From Talpa occidentalis (lineage: Eukaryota; Chordata; Mammalia; Eulipotyphla; Talpidae), in NCBI RefSeq assembly GCF_014898055.3, contig NW_023603184.1, forward strand, positions 32,611,359-32,675,358: DNA of 64,000 bases. The letters are read 5' to 3'. How positions within the stretch are numbered: position 1 is the stretch's first letter; every line of letters begins with the position of its first letter. Under the pieces are notes generated by a model. It had not been told where the DNA came from and made no database searches. It saw nothing but the letters and a program-made list of their open reading frames with translations. Below, in pieces: positions 22,646 to 38,590 of this stretch. Made by a program: the position numbers and the translations under genes.

Positions 22646-25030
22646 CCACAGTAGTTCACCCCCTCTCCCCTCAACAGTCTCCAATACCAAGGACCCTCTG
22701 GCATGGGATGATAAGCCTTCCTCGGCAAGGGAGAGGGCAGATTGCTGTGAATGTGAAAAGGGGTGAGAGTCCTATAGGTGAGAAATTGAGGTTCAGTCAG
22801 CAATTTCTCCTCCCCACTCTCATTTCCCTGAGGCTTTCTTCGTTTTTTTCTGTGATACCCTTTTGTGTTTTCTGGGCTTTCTGCAAATGCCAGTCTTACT
22901 ACAATGTGAAGAAGAAGTGAGCGAAGGGATTTTTATGTCCCTGCTTAGGATAGAGAATGGGGGCGAGGAGGCACTCTTTGGGGCAAGGTCAGAGTGAGAA
23001 TCCTAAAGTGAAACAGTGTTCATCTCCCACCTGGGGGGTTCCCCTCTGAGCCTAAGGGGTCACAAGGACCCTGTCACATTCCCCTTCCAAGTCTGGCCTG
23101 CCTCTCTTTTTCTAGGAGAGCCACACCCTGGCGAGAGTTCCTAGTCACCTGACCTTCTCCCTCCTAGAAATCCTTTGCCACTCTTCCCCCTGCCTCTTCT
23201 TATGATCTGGGGGACACTTCAGCTCCCCATTATGACTAACCATAGGGTATTGGCCAGAGTGAGCTCTGCAATAATTCCCTGAAAGATCTTGGGTAAGTCT
23301 TTCCCAGACACAGACTCAGTTAAGGGCTCCAGATTCCCATGGCTGCTAACATAGGAATTCTAGGACCCCAGCCCTCTTCTGGCTTTCTCAAGTCACCTAG
23401 CCCAGCATGAGGAGTTCCTGTGCTCTGAACACCGGGGAGGGAAGCAAACAAGCAGCAGCCCTGGAGGGACTAAAAGTCCTTTTTGGAAGTGAGATGAGCT
23501 GTAGTGGAGGTAGGGCGCCATGGGGTCCTGCAGGTGAAGGAAGAGGTGAAGTCCTGAGCCCCTGTGATGGGAGGAATCAGAGAAAGCTTACTGCAGCAGA
23601 AGTGGGACTGGATGTTTGGCTGGGAGGGAAGGAAAGGTTTGGAAAATCCTCTTTTTTTGTCTCTCTCCATCTTTATTTCTCCCAGTTTCCTCCCCTTCCC
23701 TCCTCCCTCCCTCTGTCTATCTCCATCACTGTGTCCAACTTTTCCTCTCCCTTCTGTGGTATCCACTTCTCTGTTTCATCACCTCCTTGGGCTGGGGCAG
23801 AACTTTCTGAGAGCCTATATCCTGGAGATCTGAATTTGGGCCAAGCTGAGCTGCACCAGTTCAAGCCTACTCTGGTCAGGGCCTGGAGCTCACATTGGTT
23901 AGAGTGAGAGGTACGCTCAAAAGCACTCCCATTCATGCATTACTCTGAGATTAAAGGGGAAACAGCTCTCACTTAGAGGAATAACACAAAGCAGTCTCTG
24001 GAGGGGAACGGTACAACCTGGCCAAGTGGGGAGAGAGATGTCAGCAGTAACCTTTGTCCCCCTGGTGTCTGTGGGTCAGCATAGAGGGACAACTGTCTGC
24101 ACAGTTAGCAAGTGCCAACAGGTATATAAGAGCCTCATGTCTTCTTAATTAAATCGCCCTTTGCATAGGCAGCCTTGTGTTCGATTGGGCTGGGTTGGGA
24201 TCAATAAGCCTCTTTCCCAGGACAACTATCCCTGGAACTGGGCCTGACCTCTCCAGCCTTGCCCAGGTCCATTGCCTACTCTCCCCAATAACATGAGAGT
24301 CCCTTGGAGCAGGGTTTTTTGTGTCCTTGTGCCTGGGACATAGCCTGGAATAAGTAAGGAAAAAAGGAATAATTGCTCAGTTGAGTAAACTGAGGCACTA
24401 ACCCCAAGCATGGGCCAGGAAGACTTGGAAGCTGTAACCTCCATCCCCAGGATTAACTGTGAAGTCACAGGAATCACAGCCAGTGGCTGCTCCCATCCAG
24501 CTCCTAGACACATGGTAAGTTTACCACCCAGGGCAGTTGAAGCTCTAAGGGGAGAAGGGGAATAGTCAGTGATCAGTACCACCAGGAGTAGTTGCTCCTT
24601 CTGACCTCTAAGGGAAGAACGCCCTTTACCTAAATGGTCTGTAGTAGGGTTAGACAGAGGATCAGTGGGACTGGGATTAATATGACAGAGCAAGTGGCAC
24701 TCATGGGAGACTAGGGTCAGCCTGGAGTTATGAAGGGCTCGGGGTCAGTGAGGGCTCAGAAGGTGCTAATAGGCGTCCAGGATGATCGGGTTGTTAGTAG
24801 AGGGCTTAGAAGGCCATGAATGTGTTGTGTGTATGAGGACAGGGGTGTTATTTTGGAGTCCAGACAAGAGGGTACCTATGAAAGGATCATGGAGGCTCCA
24901 GGTTCTGTGGAAAAGGTCGTCATTAAAGGGTGGCTCGGAGCGGTCAGGATCAAGGTGTGCGACATCAGCCGGGGGCACCTCCCTTCCCAGGGGTATTAGG
25001 CAGCCCCAGTTTGGAAGGAGAAGGGAGGGT
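22646..25030. other. Intergenic DNA upstream of the KCNC1 CpG island
   Basis: No gene. It contains a pyrimidine-rich stretch (23,650-23,760), a possible MIR/L2 tail near 24,300-24,400, and an AT-rich block at 24,120-24,215 with TATATAAG, TTAATTAAAT and TTTGCAT that looks like a candidate regulatory element. Confidence 0.45.
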
Positions 25031-25079
25031 GCCAACGCCCTTCTCTCACCTCCGTCTGACCTGGGGGCACCGGCCTAGA

Positions 25080-29360
<4,281 letters not shown>

Positions 29361-29364
29361 CTAC

Positions 29365-29500
29365 TCCCTTTGGTGACAGAAGAGAATACTGAGGCCCATA
29401 GGGGGAGGAGTCTTCCCAAGGGCATGCAAGAACAGCCGGCAGAGCTTGGATTAGAACCCAGGCTTCCGAGTACACACTCCGGCTAGCCTAGCTGCATTGC
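29365..29500 (+). repeat. MIR SINE fragment
   Basis: 'gagaatactgaggcccataggg', 'cttcccaagggcatgcaag' and 'cagagcttggattagaacccaggcttccgagtacacactccggc' follow the MIR core and its 3' side. Confidence 0.65.
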
Positions 29501-29570
29501 GCTGCCTCTCTGCGGCTCATCTGCGCAGAGACCAGCCGCTGGCCGCCCGCCCTCCCCCATCCATCTTTGC

Positions 29571-29571
<1 letters not shown>

Positions 29572-29637
<66 letters not shown>
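29572..29637 (+). repeat. KCNC1: (CTG)22 trinucleotide repeat in KCNC1 intron 1
   Basis: Sixty-six bases of perfect CTG, i.e. 22 uninterrupted units (CAG on the other strand). The overlapping open frames (polyleucine and polyserine) have no support as genes. It lies about 2.4 kb into intron 1. Confidence 0.97.
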
Positions 29638-29638
<1 letters not shown>

Positions 29639-29714
29639 CACCTTTGTTTACCCCTCCCCTACGTGGGCCCCAAGCCTCCTCAAATTGATGGGTGGAGAAT
29701 AAAATTTTTATTCT

Positions 29715-30168
29715 ACATTTTAGACCAGAATCTGTGTGCATGTAAGATTGTATATGTATGTGAAATATAAGCTTGTATGTATGAAAAAGAGAGATTCTAT
29801 GTGAGTGTGAGAGGCTTCACATGTGAGAGAAAGACTGTGTGAGAAAAAAAAGACATGTGAGACTCTGGGTTGGGTGTATATGTGTGCCTGTGTATGACTG
29901 TCTGACTGTGTGAGAGATTCTGTGAGTCTCTCTATCTGAAAAATTCTGTGTGAATGTGAGAGAGTCTGTGTCTTGAAAGATGGACTTTGTGTGTGAGTAT
30001 GAGACTGTGTGGGAGAGAGAGGGTATGTAAAGAAAGACGGAGTCAGCATGTGTAAGAGATGCTATGTGTGTGAGAGAGATTCCTCAGAGTGTGTGAGAGA
30101 CTTGAGGTGAGCGTGCTACTGCGTGAGTCTGTGGTGGTTGTGACAAGTGTGGAACTATAGATGTAAAG

Positions 30169-30207
<39 letters not shown>

Positions 30208-30300
30208 GCTGCATTAGACCATCTGTGTGTAAGGCTGTTTGTGTGTGATAAGACTTAATGTACATGAGACTGTGTGTAGATAGACTAGTGTGAGCTTCCT
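29715..30300 (+). repeat. Degenerate TGTGAGAG-type repeat tract with (GT)n
   Basis: About 590 bases of imperfect 'tgtgtgagag...ttctgtgtgaatgtgagag' units, with a clean (GT)n at 30,171-30,203. Strongly purine/GT-biased on the + strand. Confidence 0.7.
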
Positions 30301-30950
30301 GTCTGGGACTCCATCTCCCGGGACTCCTGGGCTGCCTTAGTGAGGGTTTGCTCCTCACTTCCCATCCTCAGTCGAGACACTGCTCTAGCCTGGGCTAGTT
30401 GTTGGTGCCTGGACAAGGCAGTGACCAACCCACCAGGGCCTTGGTGTTGGCCCTAGGAGATTGGGGCCATATGATGTCCCATCTGAGTTCTTCAGGGGTG
30501 ACAGTGCTAGCTGGAGCAGCTGGCTCACTGGGCACCCTCTCCTCTGCTTTCCTGGACCCCCAAGCTGAGGGGGTGAGAGATGGAAGGTGAGTTGGATAGG
30601 CTAAGCCCAGCTTATATTCTGGGATGAGGTGTGGTGCCCCTGGCACACAATATGATGAGGACTAACGATGAGATAAGAGGTATGGAAGAGCTTTCTGGGC
30701 TGGTAAGAACTGTCCCAGTGGAGGTAATGCTGGGACAAGCTTTGAGGAGGAAGTAGGAATTAGATAGTTAGATGGCAGCGTGCAAAGCACAGAAGCAGGA
30801 GAGCTGACAGGGCTCTGTTGGGGCAGCTGGGACTTGAAACCCGCCCTCATCCTTGGGGGCCAGTTTTGGTCTGAGCCCCTTGGCTTTCAGCCATCACTTA
30901 CATGTTGTCATCAGGAACGGGACGTGGCCATGGGTCTGCTGTGCTGCAGG

Positions 30951-30993
<43 letters not shown>

Positions 30994-31690
30994 CTCCCCC
31001 AGAGTCACTTCACTTCCAATGACAAGCAAGTGCCAATGACCCCAAGTTGGGATACCAGGTCTCTATGCCTTTACCTTATCCCCCCGTCTTTGGGACTTGC
31101 TGTCTTGTGACTCCTCCCCAGTCCCCTGGGAAGGAAATTCACTTGGTGGCCAGAATGAGCCAGGTGGTGGCCCAGCCAGAGATGTCTGTTCTTCCCTTAG
31201 GCCCCAGAGTACACAGGACTGAGTCTTGGCATGGCATGCGGACAGACTGAGCACAGAGTTGCTCTCCAGGTCCTCCCAGGCAGCTCAGAGCCCTTTCCCA
31301 CAGGTCAGGCCCACTTTGAGTCATAGTAACAGTCGAAGGAGACCCATGAACCTGGAGATGGGGTGGGGCACCCCACCTACTACCTTCTACAGTGTGACCC
31401 CATTCAGTGTCCTCCTTCTCATGACGCTTTACAGAGGTCCTCGTGTCCTTGAATGAATGATACCCTGACATGCTTCCAACTGTCCCCCAGCACCTCTTCT
31501 AATCATGATGATCACAGACAGGCATCTCCTAGTCTCTCTCTCAGCCTCTTTACCTTTTTACCATAATGATAGAAGCTACCCCAGAGAGGTAATGGAAAGA
31601 TTAACTGAGCTAAAATTTGGAGAACCCTGAGTCACAGGGCCTGGCATGCAGCAAGTGCTCAATAAATGTTGGCCCTGTTATTACTCCTAT
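30301..31690. other. KCNC1: KCNC1 intron 1, no exon seen
   Basis: It contains a (GT)n at about 30,955-30,987 and an L2-like tail at 31,640-31,675 ('ctggcatgcagcaagtgctcaataaatgttgg'). Nothing else recognised. Confidence 0.5.
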
Positions 31691-32190
31691 TGGTTGTTTT
31701 ATCAATTTACCTCCTGGCTCACTAGACTCCCTCCATTGCCCTCTGCCTCTATGTCCACCATCCTGGTTTAAGCCTCTACCATTTCATTCAGACTCCCCTC
31801 TCCAGCAGCCCCTGACTGTTTTCCCATCTCCCACCTGGCCCCTCCAGTTCACTCTCCACTTGGCAACCACAGAAGTCTTTTCAACTCACAAATCTGTCAG
31901 CTCACCACCTGGCCTGCTTTACACCCTTCAGGTGTTTCCCCAACCCATGCTGTGTCCCTTCAGGCCCTGCCTGCCTCCACAGTCTCCTCTGGCCTGGCTT
32001 TCCCCATTACTCACTAAGCTCCAGCCACCCCTTTCTCTTTTTCCGCAAGTCCCAGGTCCCCCTGCATCAGGGTCTTTGCATATCCTGTTCCCTCTGGAGC
32101 TCTCTTTCCTCCTGGTTCACCCTTCTTCATCCCTCACACCCCATCTCATACATCGGTTCCTTGGTGATACCTTTCTAGACTCCACAGGCT
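31690..32190 (+). repeat. L2 LINE fragment, sense
   Basis: 'tttaagcctctaccatttcattcag', 'acagaagtcttttcaactcacaaatctgtcag', 'ctgctttacacccttcaggtg', 'ggtctttgcatatcctgttccctctg' are L2 3'-region landmarks. The 195-residue open frame across it is chance. Confidence 0.6.
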
Positions 32191-32319
32191 GCATCAAGGC
32201 TTAGAAGCAGGGTGCTTTCCTTCAGAGAAGCTGACTGGTTTGTAAAAAAAGGTTCAATCAGCAGCCCTCTGGATTCAACTTTGTCTCCTGACTCTAAGCA
32301 TCTTGTGCGCACAATATAA

Positions 32320-33100
32320 CAGGAGCTACCATCATGACAGATGAATAAGTTGAGGCCAAGGAAGGAGTGTTCTTACCCAAGGTCACATGCAAGCGGGTGA
32401 CTTGGGGGACTGATTCAGGTCTCTAATGCCCAGCTCAGTGGTCTGCAGCACTCATCTGCCTTGTGATACCTCAGGGTGTTTGGAGTCTGGCACTCTGGGG
32501 ACAGGAGTCTGTGCTCCCTGACTCTGGGCAGGAAGTCTGGCATCTGCCAGAAGCTTTGGAGGAGTTTGGCTTGAGCCTTCCAACAAGGGAGGCAGGTTGT
32601 CTCAGATGTGGGGGAGGGGTGGGGCAGGGGATGGTTCCAGGGCCTGCTGCCTGGGCCAGGGATCTCTGGGCCTCCCACAACAGCTGAATATAGTGCCATG
32701 GCTATTCTGAGCAGTCCCATGACCAGTGTATTCGCTCTGGACCAAAAGGTCAGGGCCTCAAGCCTCTGCCTCTCATCAGCCCGAGGCCAGCCTGGCCAGC
32801 TCCCTGGCCTTAGCTCCTGCTTTCTGGGTGCAGGCTCAAAGGAAAAGGTGGACCTGAGAGTCTCCAGGGACAGTTGGCTGCCCAGTCCTTATTCAGGGGA
32901 ACCACTTGGCTGGAAGGGCCCACCTTCCTCTAGTATGGGACTGTTGGAGTGGGTGGCTGCTCACGGATACCCCCAGTTACTCCTTTTATCCAGTGGAGGA
33001 GAAACAGGCTCAGAGAGAGGAAGACACTTGCTCGAGACCACACAGGAAATCAGTAAGACTCAGACACACAGCCCAAACCTCTAAACACAGGGCCTGGCTC
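32320..33100 (+). repeat. MIR SINE fragments (two)
   Basis: 32,325-32,460 ('gataagttgaggccaaggaagg...cccaaggtcacatgc...gattcaggtctctaatgcc') and about 32,980-33,080 ('gtggaggagaaacaggctcagagagaggaagacacttgctcgagaccacacagg') show MIR cores. The sequence between them is unassigned. Confidence 0.5.
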
Positions 33101-33289
33101 TCATTTTTAAAAGAACAACAAATTCCACCTGGAAATGTTCTCCTCTTACCTGTTCCATTAGTTCCTTCCCTGAGGGAGATCAAATAAAATCTGCCCTCCC
33201 AAGCCCTTCCCCCGCTGCCTCACCCCACCCCAGCCCCCCACCCCAGCTGACTGAGACTTCTGCAGGTCAGTCAGCCCAGATTTGGCCCA

Positions 33290-33401
33290 AATCCTATAAA
33301 CAGCTACGATTTACTAAAGCACGTACTATGTGTCAGATGCTGTCTTAAGGACTTGATTTACATTTTCCCATTTAGTTCTCACAAAACGTCTATGGAACTA
33401 T

Positions 33402-33448
<47 letters not shown>

Positions 33449-33545
33449 GCAAACATCACAGATGAGGCCGCTGAGGCACAAAGGGGTTATTTATCCAAGG
33501 CCACTTAGCCTGTGAGTGGTCCAGAGCCAGCATTCAGAGCTGGTT
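33290..33545 (+). repeat. MIR SINE with internal (ATC)n expansion
   Basis: The MIR body ('gatttactaaagcacgtactatgtgtcagatgctg...ttctcacaaaacgtctatggaac' then 'gatgaggccgctgaggcacaaagggg') is split by about 15 perfect ATC units at 33,402-33,447. Confidence 0.75.
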
Positions 33546-35190
33546 CTGACTGGCGCTGTACAGTACCACCCCCTGTCGCTGTTCCAGGGGTGTCAGCTCT
33601 ACTAGCTGCTCATGGCCCAGGCTTGGGTTCAAATCTTGCTCCCTCCCTCCACCCCCCCAAACACCCAATAACCTGTCCAGGAATCTTGCTCAACAAGTTC
33701 TGGTTCCTAGACAATGGCAGGCAGGCAGAGAAGGGGCTGTCCTGAGTTCTGTGGCAGCCTCCAGGAAGAGGGCTATCAGTGGGGGCTCACCTGCCCCCAC
33801 CATCCATGAAGGCCCCAGGACTCCATATGGAAGGCGGGGAGATGGCTGAAGGCTCAGAAGGGACCCTGTACCGGTGCTGCTCCATGTGGAATGCTGGCTG
33901 CTCCTCAGCTTGACCTTTGAGGCCTTCTGCTCTGGAATCCGACCATTTCCCCTGCTGCTCCCTTCTACCAGGCTCCTCCCTGGCCTCCTTGTCTCAGTCC
34001 TCGTTCCAATCTCCAGTTTTTAGCTCTGTGCTGTCCATTTTGCTTTCTGCTGAACATGAAAACCTGGCCCTCAGAGTACCTACTGCTCGTCCTGGCTGCC
34101 CCTGCTCCCGCTGACCCCGCCTTGGAGATGGAGGGGTCTCAGTTGGGCAATGTGTCACCAGGTCTGCATGATTCAAGCTAGAGGTCAGTGGGTTAGTTCT
34201 GGAGGCCTGTGACAGGAGACAGGCAGGCCCTCGGGGTTAGAGAGCAGTCCAGACGTATGGGGAGATGAGGCCACAGACGAGATTCCAGTTGTGAATATCA
34301 GGCAGCTTGGCCCAAGCAAGGTCTGTGGCAGGCTACGAAGCCAACCAGGCGCCTTTGGGCAAGTTCCATCACCCCTTCAGGCAGCACTTTCTCCATCTAT
34401 GAAATACAGAGGTCATTCTGAATGACCACCAAGGCCCTTCCAAGTTCTGATGCTCCAGGAGTCCAAGAATTCTAGGCTTCAGCTCCTCAGAGGCGCTGTG
34501 GGAGCCAAGTTCCCCTGTCTCCTTCTGTGCCTCGGCCCAGCTCCTCTTCAGGACACAGCTGAGCTCTCCTGGCAGGGAGCTGGCACCCAGGAGAAGGAGG
34601 TCTGAAGAGCTTCCTCTTCTTTCATTTCTTCCTCACCAGCTCTTATTCATTCATCCAGTTAGTCGATCTTTGAAGGCATAGTAATCGTGGCCCTGCCTGG
34701 AGTCAGCCCTGGTGCCAGGCCCCTGTGAATCCTCATGGCACGGTAGTCTCACCTGTAGGTCCCACACCTGTAGGTCCACCTCTTTAGGGTGTGCATGCTT
34801 TGGTCTAGTGGGTGGCACCTCTTACCCTGCTCTCCAGAGTAGGCTTTTGACTGCGCCCTCCAGGGGCAGTAGAGAGATACGCTGAGAGAGGAGAGGACAT
34901 GCCATGCCGTAGGGGCTTGAGCAGGTCAGTGTGTGGGGCTCACTTTGATGGTACAGGGGTGCTGGCGTGAGGAAGGCAGTGAGCAGGTGCTGTGCTGGAT
35001 GGTGCCAGGGCTGAGGCTGGGCGTTGTGCCAGAGGACTCCCACCCATGACTGACCTGCATATTACCTGAGATGCTTCAAAAGGACAGACTCCTGGCCTCT
35101 GGGAATTTGATTCCTAGGGAGGGGTCAGGGTGTTTACTCCACTCCTGGGTGACACCAGCGGTCCTCCAGGGAGAATGTGCCGTGGACCTG
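33546..35190. other. KCNC1: KCNC1 intron 1, no exon seen
   Basis: Non-coding. It contains a MIR-like stretch at 34,360-34,470 ('ctccatctatgaaatacagaggtcattc'). Confidence 0.45.
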
Positions 35191-35194
35191 GGAG

Positions 35195-35338
35195 CATGGC
35201 CCTCTGACCAGCAGCATCAGCATCACCAGGCACTTGTTAGAAATGAAGCACCCATCCCAGGCCTTCTGATTCAGAATCTGCATTTGAACAAGACCCTCAG
35301 ATGATTCATATGCCCATTAGATTTTGAGAAATGTTAAT
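35195..35338. mobile_element. MER5A hAT relic
   Basis: 'gaccagcagcatcagcatcaccaggcacttgttagaaatgaagcacccatcccaggccttctgattcagaatctgcatttgaac...gattttgagaaatgttaatg' follows MER5A. Confidence 0.75.
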
Positions 35339-35489
35339 GCAGGCAGCAGTTCCCAGTGGAGGGGAAGGATCAGGACATGAGGGGCCTGGGTGTGCATGAG
35401 TGCAAGCTTTCCTTGAGCCAGAGACCTCAGCTCAGGGTGATGGGCTGGGGTGAGAGCTCGTCTCAGTAAATGGCAACCATATCAATCTC

Positions 35490-36210
35490 GTTGCTCAGAT
35501 TAAAAACCTTGGCCACATCCTAGACTCCCCTTTTTCTCTCCCACATCACAAATCCTGTCATGTCTGGGTTGAAAACATACCCAGAATCCCACTACATCTC
35601 ATCACCTCTCACCACCTTCCTGGTTGAAGCTGCCTACCATCCTCTCTCCCTGTGGAGACATCTGACCTTCCTGCTTCTGCCCTCACCAACACCCTCTCCA
35701 CATGGGACCAGGGCCATCCTGGTTAATGCAGGTTGGGCCGAGCCAGCCCTCTGCCGTCTGTCTCCCTGTGGCTCTGGTCTTGCTCAGGGGAGAAGCCCAA
35801 GTCTGCGCAAGGGTAAGAGGCTACACGGGAGCTCCAACACCCAGCCTCTCCTGCTGCCCTTCGGCCTCTCCTTTTCCCTCAGCCTGGCCTCCTTGGTCTT
35901 TTGCCAGCCAGCACACACTTCTGTCTCTGGACCTGCGCTCGCTGCTTCTTCCACCTGGAGCACTTGCTCATTTTTGCTCCTGCACCTCCAGTCAGATGTC
36001 ACCATCTCCAATTGTACCTTGCCATTCTTTCCGTTTCATCCTTTTCTCTCTTCTCCTTGGCATTTACCACCATAGTTTACCTGGTCTATTATCGGTTTTG
36101 CTCACTAGAATGTAAGCTCCAGGAGGACAGGGATTTTTGTCTCTTTTACCCATTGTTATGTTGCCTGGAGCCTGGCAGTGGGTGCTAAATAACTATGGAA
36201 AGCATGAATA
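35490..36210 (+). repeat. L2 LINE 3' region, sense
   Basis: 'ttggccacatcctagactcccctttttctctcccac' to 'tcactagaatgtaagctccaggaggacagggatttttgtctc' and 'ggtgctaaataactatggaaagcatgaat' give L2 ORF2 end plus 3' UTR. Frames are broken. Confidence 0.75.
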
Positions 36211-38150
36211 AGGAGGCCAGAGTTCAAGAGCTGGGTCAGACAGCAGCACCACGCCGTTGAGCCTGTTACTGGCTCGTCCTGCCTCCCTTGCCTCACCTGG
36301 GAACACAAGTCCTCTACCCCTAAAACCTGGAGCAGGATTGGGGATGCAGAGGCTGAGGCACTGCTAGGAGTACTGAAGTGCCCTAGTCAAGGTGGGGGAC
36401 AAACCCCAGTCAGGAGAGTGTCCCACTTGCTGTTGTCACCTCCTAAGGCCAGATGAGGGTCTCCACACCCTGGCCTCTCCATCTTGCCAAATTCCTCCTT
36501 CACTCTGCATCTGCCCAGTCACTACCCACCTGCAAAGCTGAGAAACTGATCGCCAGCACTGGTATACACACACTCTGTAGACAGTGATGGTGTCAGGACA
36601 CTAAGTGCACAGGTCCACCTGGTCCAGACCAGCAGCAAACCCTTCCCCCCTTCCTATTGTCCACTTTCCTCTATTGTTGTGATTGAGGAAAGTTCTAAGC
36701 ATTAGTTACTGACTGGCTTTCAGTACAGACTCTCCCCCTCAAAGGCCTTGTTTGTTTTTGGTTTTTTGTCCCAGATCTCTCTGCTTTGAGCCCCTAACCT
36801 CTTTCAGTCACATGTTTGTAGAAAGTGGATGGGCTACTCAGCTGGTTCCCACTTCCTGACACACGACCTTGACCTTGGCCATTTAACCTACAGCCCCATT
36901 CACTACTAGGGACATGGCCTCTTGAGCCAGGAGGCCCTCGTTCAAATTATAGCCCTATCACTTCCCAGCTGTGTGACCTTGGCCAAGTTCCCTAACCTGT
37001 CTGTGCCTCAACACAGGGATATTAATAGTGCCTGACTCATAGGGAAGTCGGGAGGATTAAATGTGTTAAGTACTTAGCCCAGAACCAGAACATAATAAGT
37101 GCTTAATTATTGCGGGTTCCATTATCTTCTTTGCACCAGTGCTGGGCTCTCACCTGTTCCCCATATGCTTTTTCATCTCCCAGCAACTGACTGTCCTTTC
37201 AAATAACCTCTCTAGGGGTCACCTCACCTACTTTTTCTCCCTGGGCCCCCTCTTTCTGAGTATGTCTCCCAGAGGCTAGATTTCAGGGCTGACACCCCAG
37301 GAGGCAGACCTGGATTCTATCTTGGTTGTGCTATGTGCCATGGACAGGCCACAGGCCTCTCTGTGCCTCAGTCTCCCATGCTGCTGTAATAATGGGGAGC
37401 CCCTGTTCTGCTTCCTTTCCCAGGTGTAGTGGGGAATGAGGGAGATGGATGATGGAACCTCTGCAGTGGGGAAGGAGCATCGATTTTGGGCCTTAATGTG
37501 GTACCAAGCCTGGGGACCCGAGATGCTGACCAGTGTGCCAGTGCAGTGGGGCAGGTATGCCGTGCATCACAGCTTGGACACTAAAATGCCTCCTCTTTAA
37601 AGGGGTTGCTCAGGCATAGAGAGGAGTGGCAGCAGGGGCCAGTAGACATCAGGAGTCACTGGAGCCTAGAACTTCGGGCCCGGGGTTCTTGTTGGTTCCA
37701 GTGGGCAGGACCCGCTCTGCAGTTAGGCTGCCCCGCCAGGCTGACGCCAGACTGGGTGGGATGAGCTAATATTAGCCAGGGCAGCCCTAGACAGCCGGGG
37801 CAGCTGAGCTCAGGGGGCCTTAGGAGCCGGCCTCACTGGGCCAGGCTCAGATGCTGCTCCAGCCTGGGCCACAGCAGCCAAGGGAAACTTTCTCACGCCC
37901 GTGCAGGACCTTGGATGCCCCATTTACCCTGGCCTGACCCAGCCCCTTCATCTGCCACCTAGAAGCCCTGTTCTTGCTTCCCCCTTGGCTCTCACTCCTG
38001 CCCACAGCCCAGGCCCACTGCCCATGATGTACCCCTGTCTTACCTCTCTCCATGCTCACCTCTCCCCACCCACAGTGAGACAGCAACTTCTCTTCCTACA
38101 CCCCTGCTCAGCACACAAAGACAGTCTGAATGTTCCCCTGGCAGGGCTGC
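36211..38150. other. KCNC1: KCNC1 intron 1, MIR debris
   Basis: MIR at 36,950-37,130 ('tagccctatcacttcccagctgtgtgaccttggccaagtt...') and another at 37,300-37,390. The rest is unassigned. No exon seen. Confidence 0.5.
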
Positions 38151-38157
38151 TATTAAC

Positions 38158-38590
38158 ACTCATTCATTTATTCATTCATTCATTCATTCATTCAACAAAT
38201 ACTTATTAAAAACATGCAGTGTGGCAAGCACTTCACTAGAGGTTGGGAATAGAGCAAAGAACCTAAGAGTCAAAAATCTCTGCCCTCAAGATACTTACAT
38301 TCTGGTGCAGGAAGAATTAAAAAAAAAGGATACATAGCATACTTAGTGCCTGAGGCAGCGAGAAGTCTGATGGAGATTTATAATGCGCGGAAGGGCTCAG
38401 GAAAAGCTGGAGGTGGCAATTTCATCCAGTGTGGTTGAGAAGGCCTCCCTAAGTGGGTGATGTTTCAGTGAAGACTTGAAGGAGGCAAACAAGGGGGCCA
38501 GGTGACATCTGGGGGACAGAGGGAATGGCACATGCAAAAAACCTGAGCAGTGCTCGAGGCACAGTGAGCAACTGTGTCTGGGGCTAAGCT
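38158..38590 (-). repeat. L2-type LINE fragment, reverse
   Basis: (ATTC)n then 'aacaaatacttattaaaaacatgcag...gcacttcactagaggttgggaatag...ctctgccctcaagatacttacattctgg...gaaggcctccctaagtgggtgatgtttcagtgaagacttgaagg' is the standard antisense L2 order. Confidence 0.7.

Noticed and set aside
29497..29741. Polyleucine, polycysteine and polyserine frames
   Set aside because: They are direct translations of the (CTG)22 repeat and lie in an intron with no splice or start context.
31617..32204. A 195-residue open frame in intron 1
   Set aside because: It falls in an L2 relic in a frame unrelated to its reverse transcriptase. Chance.
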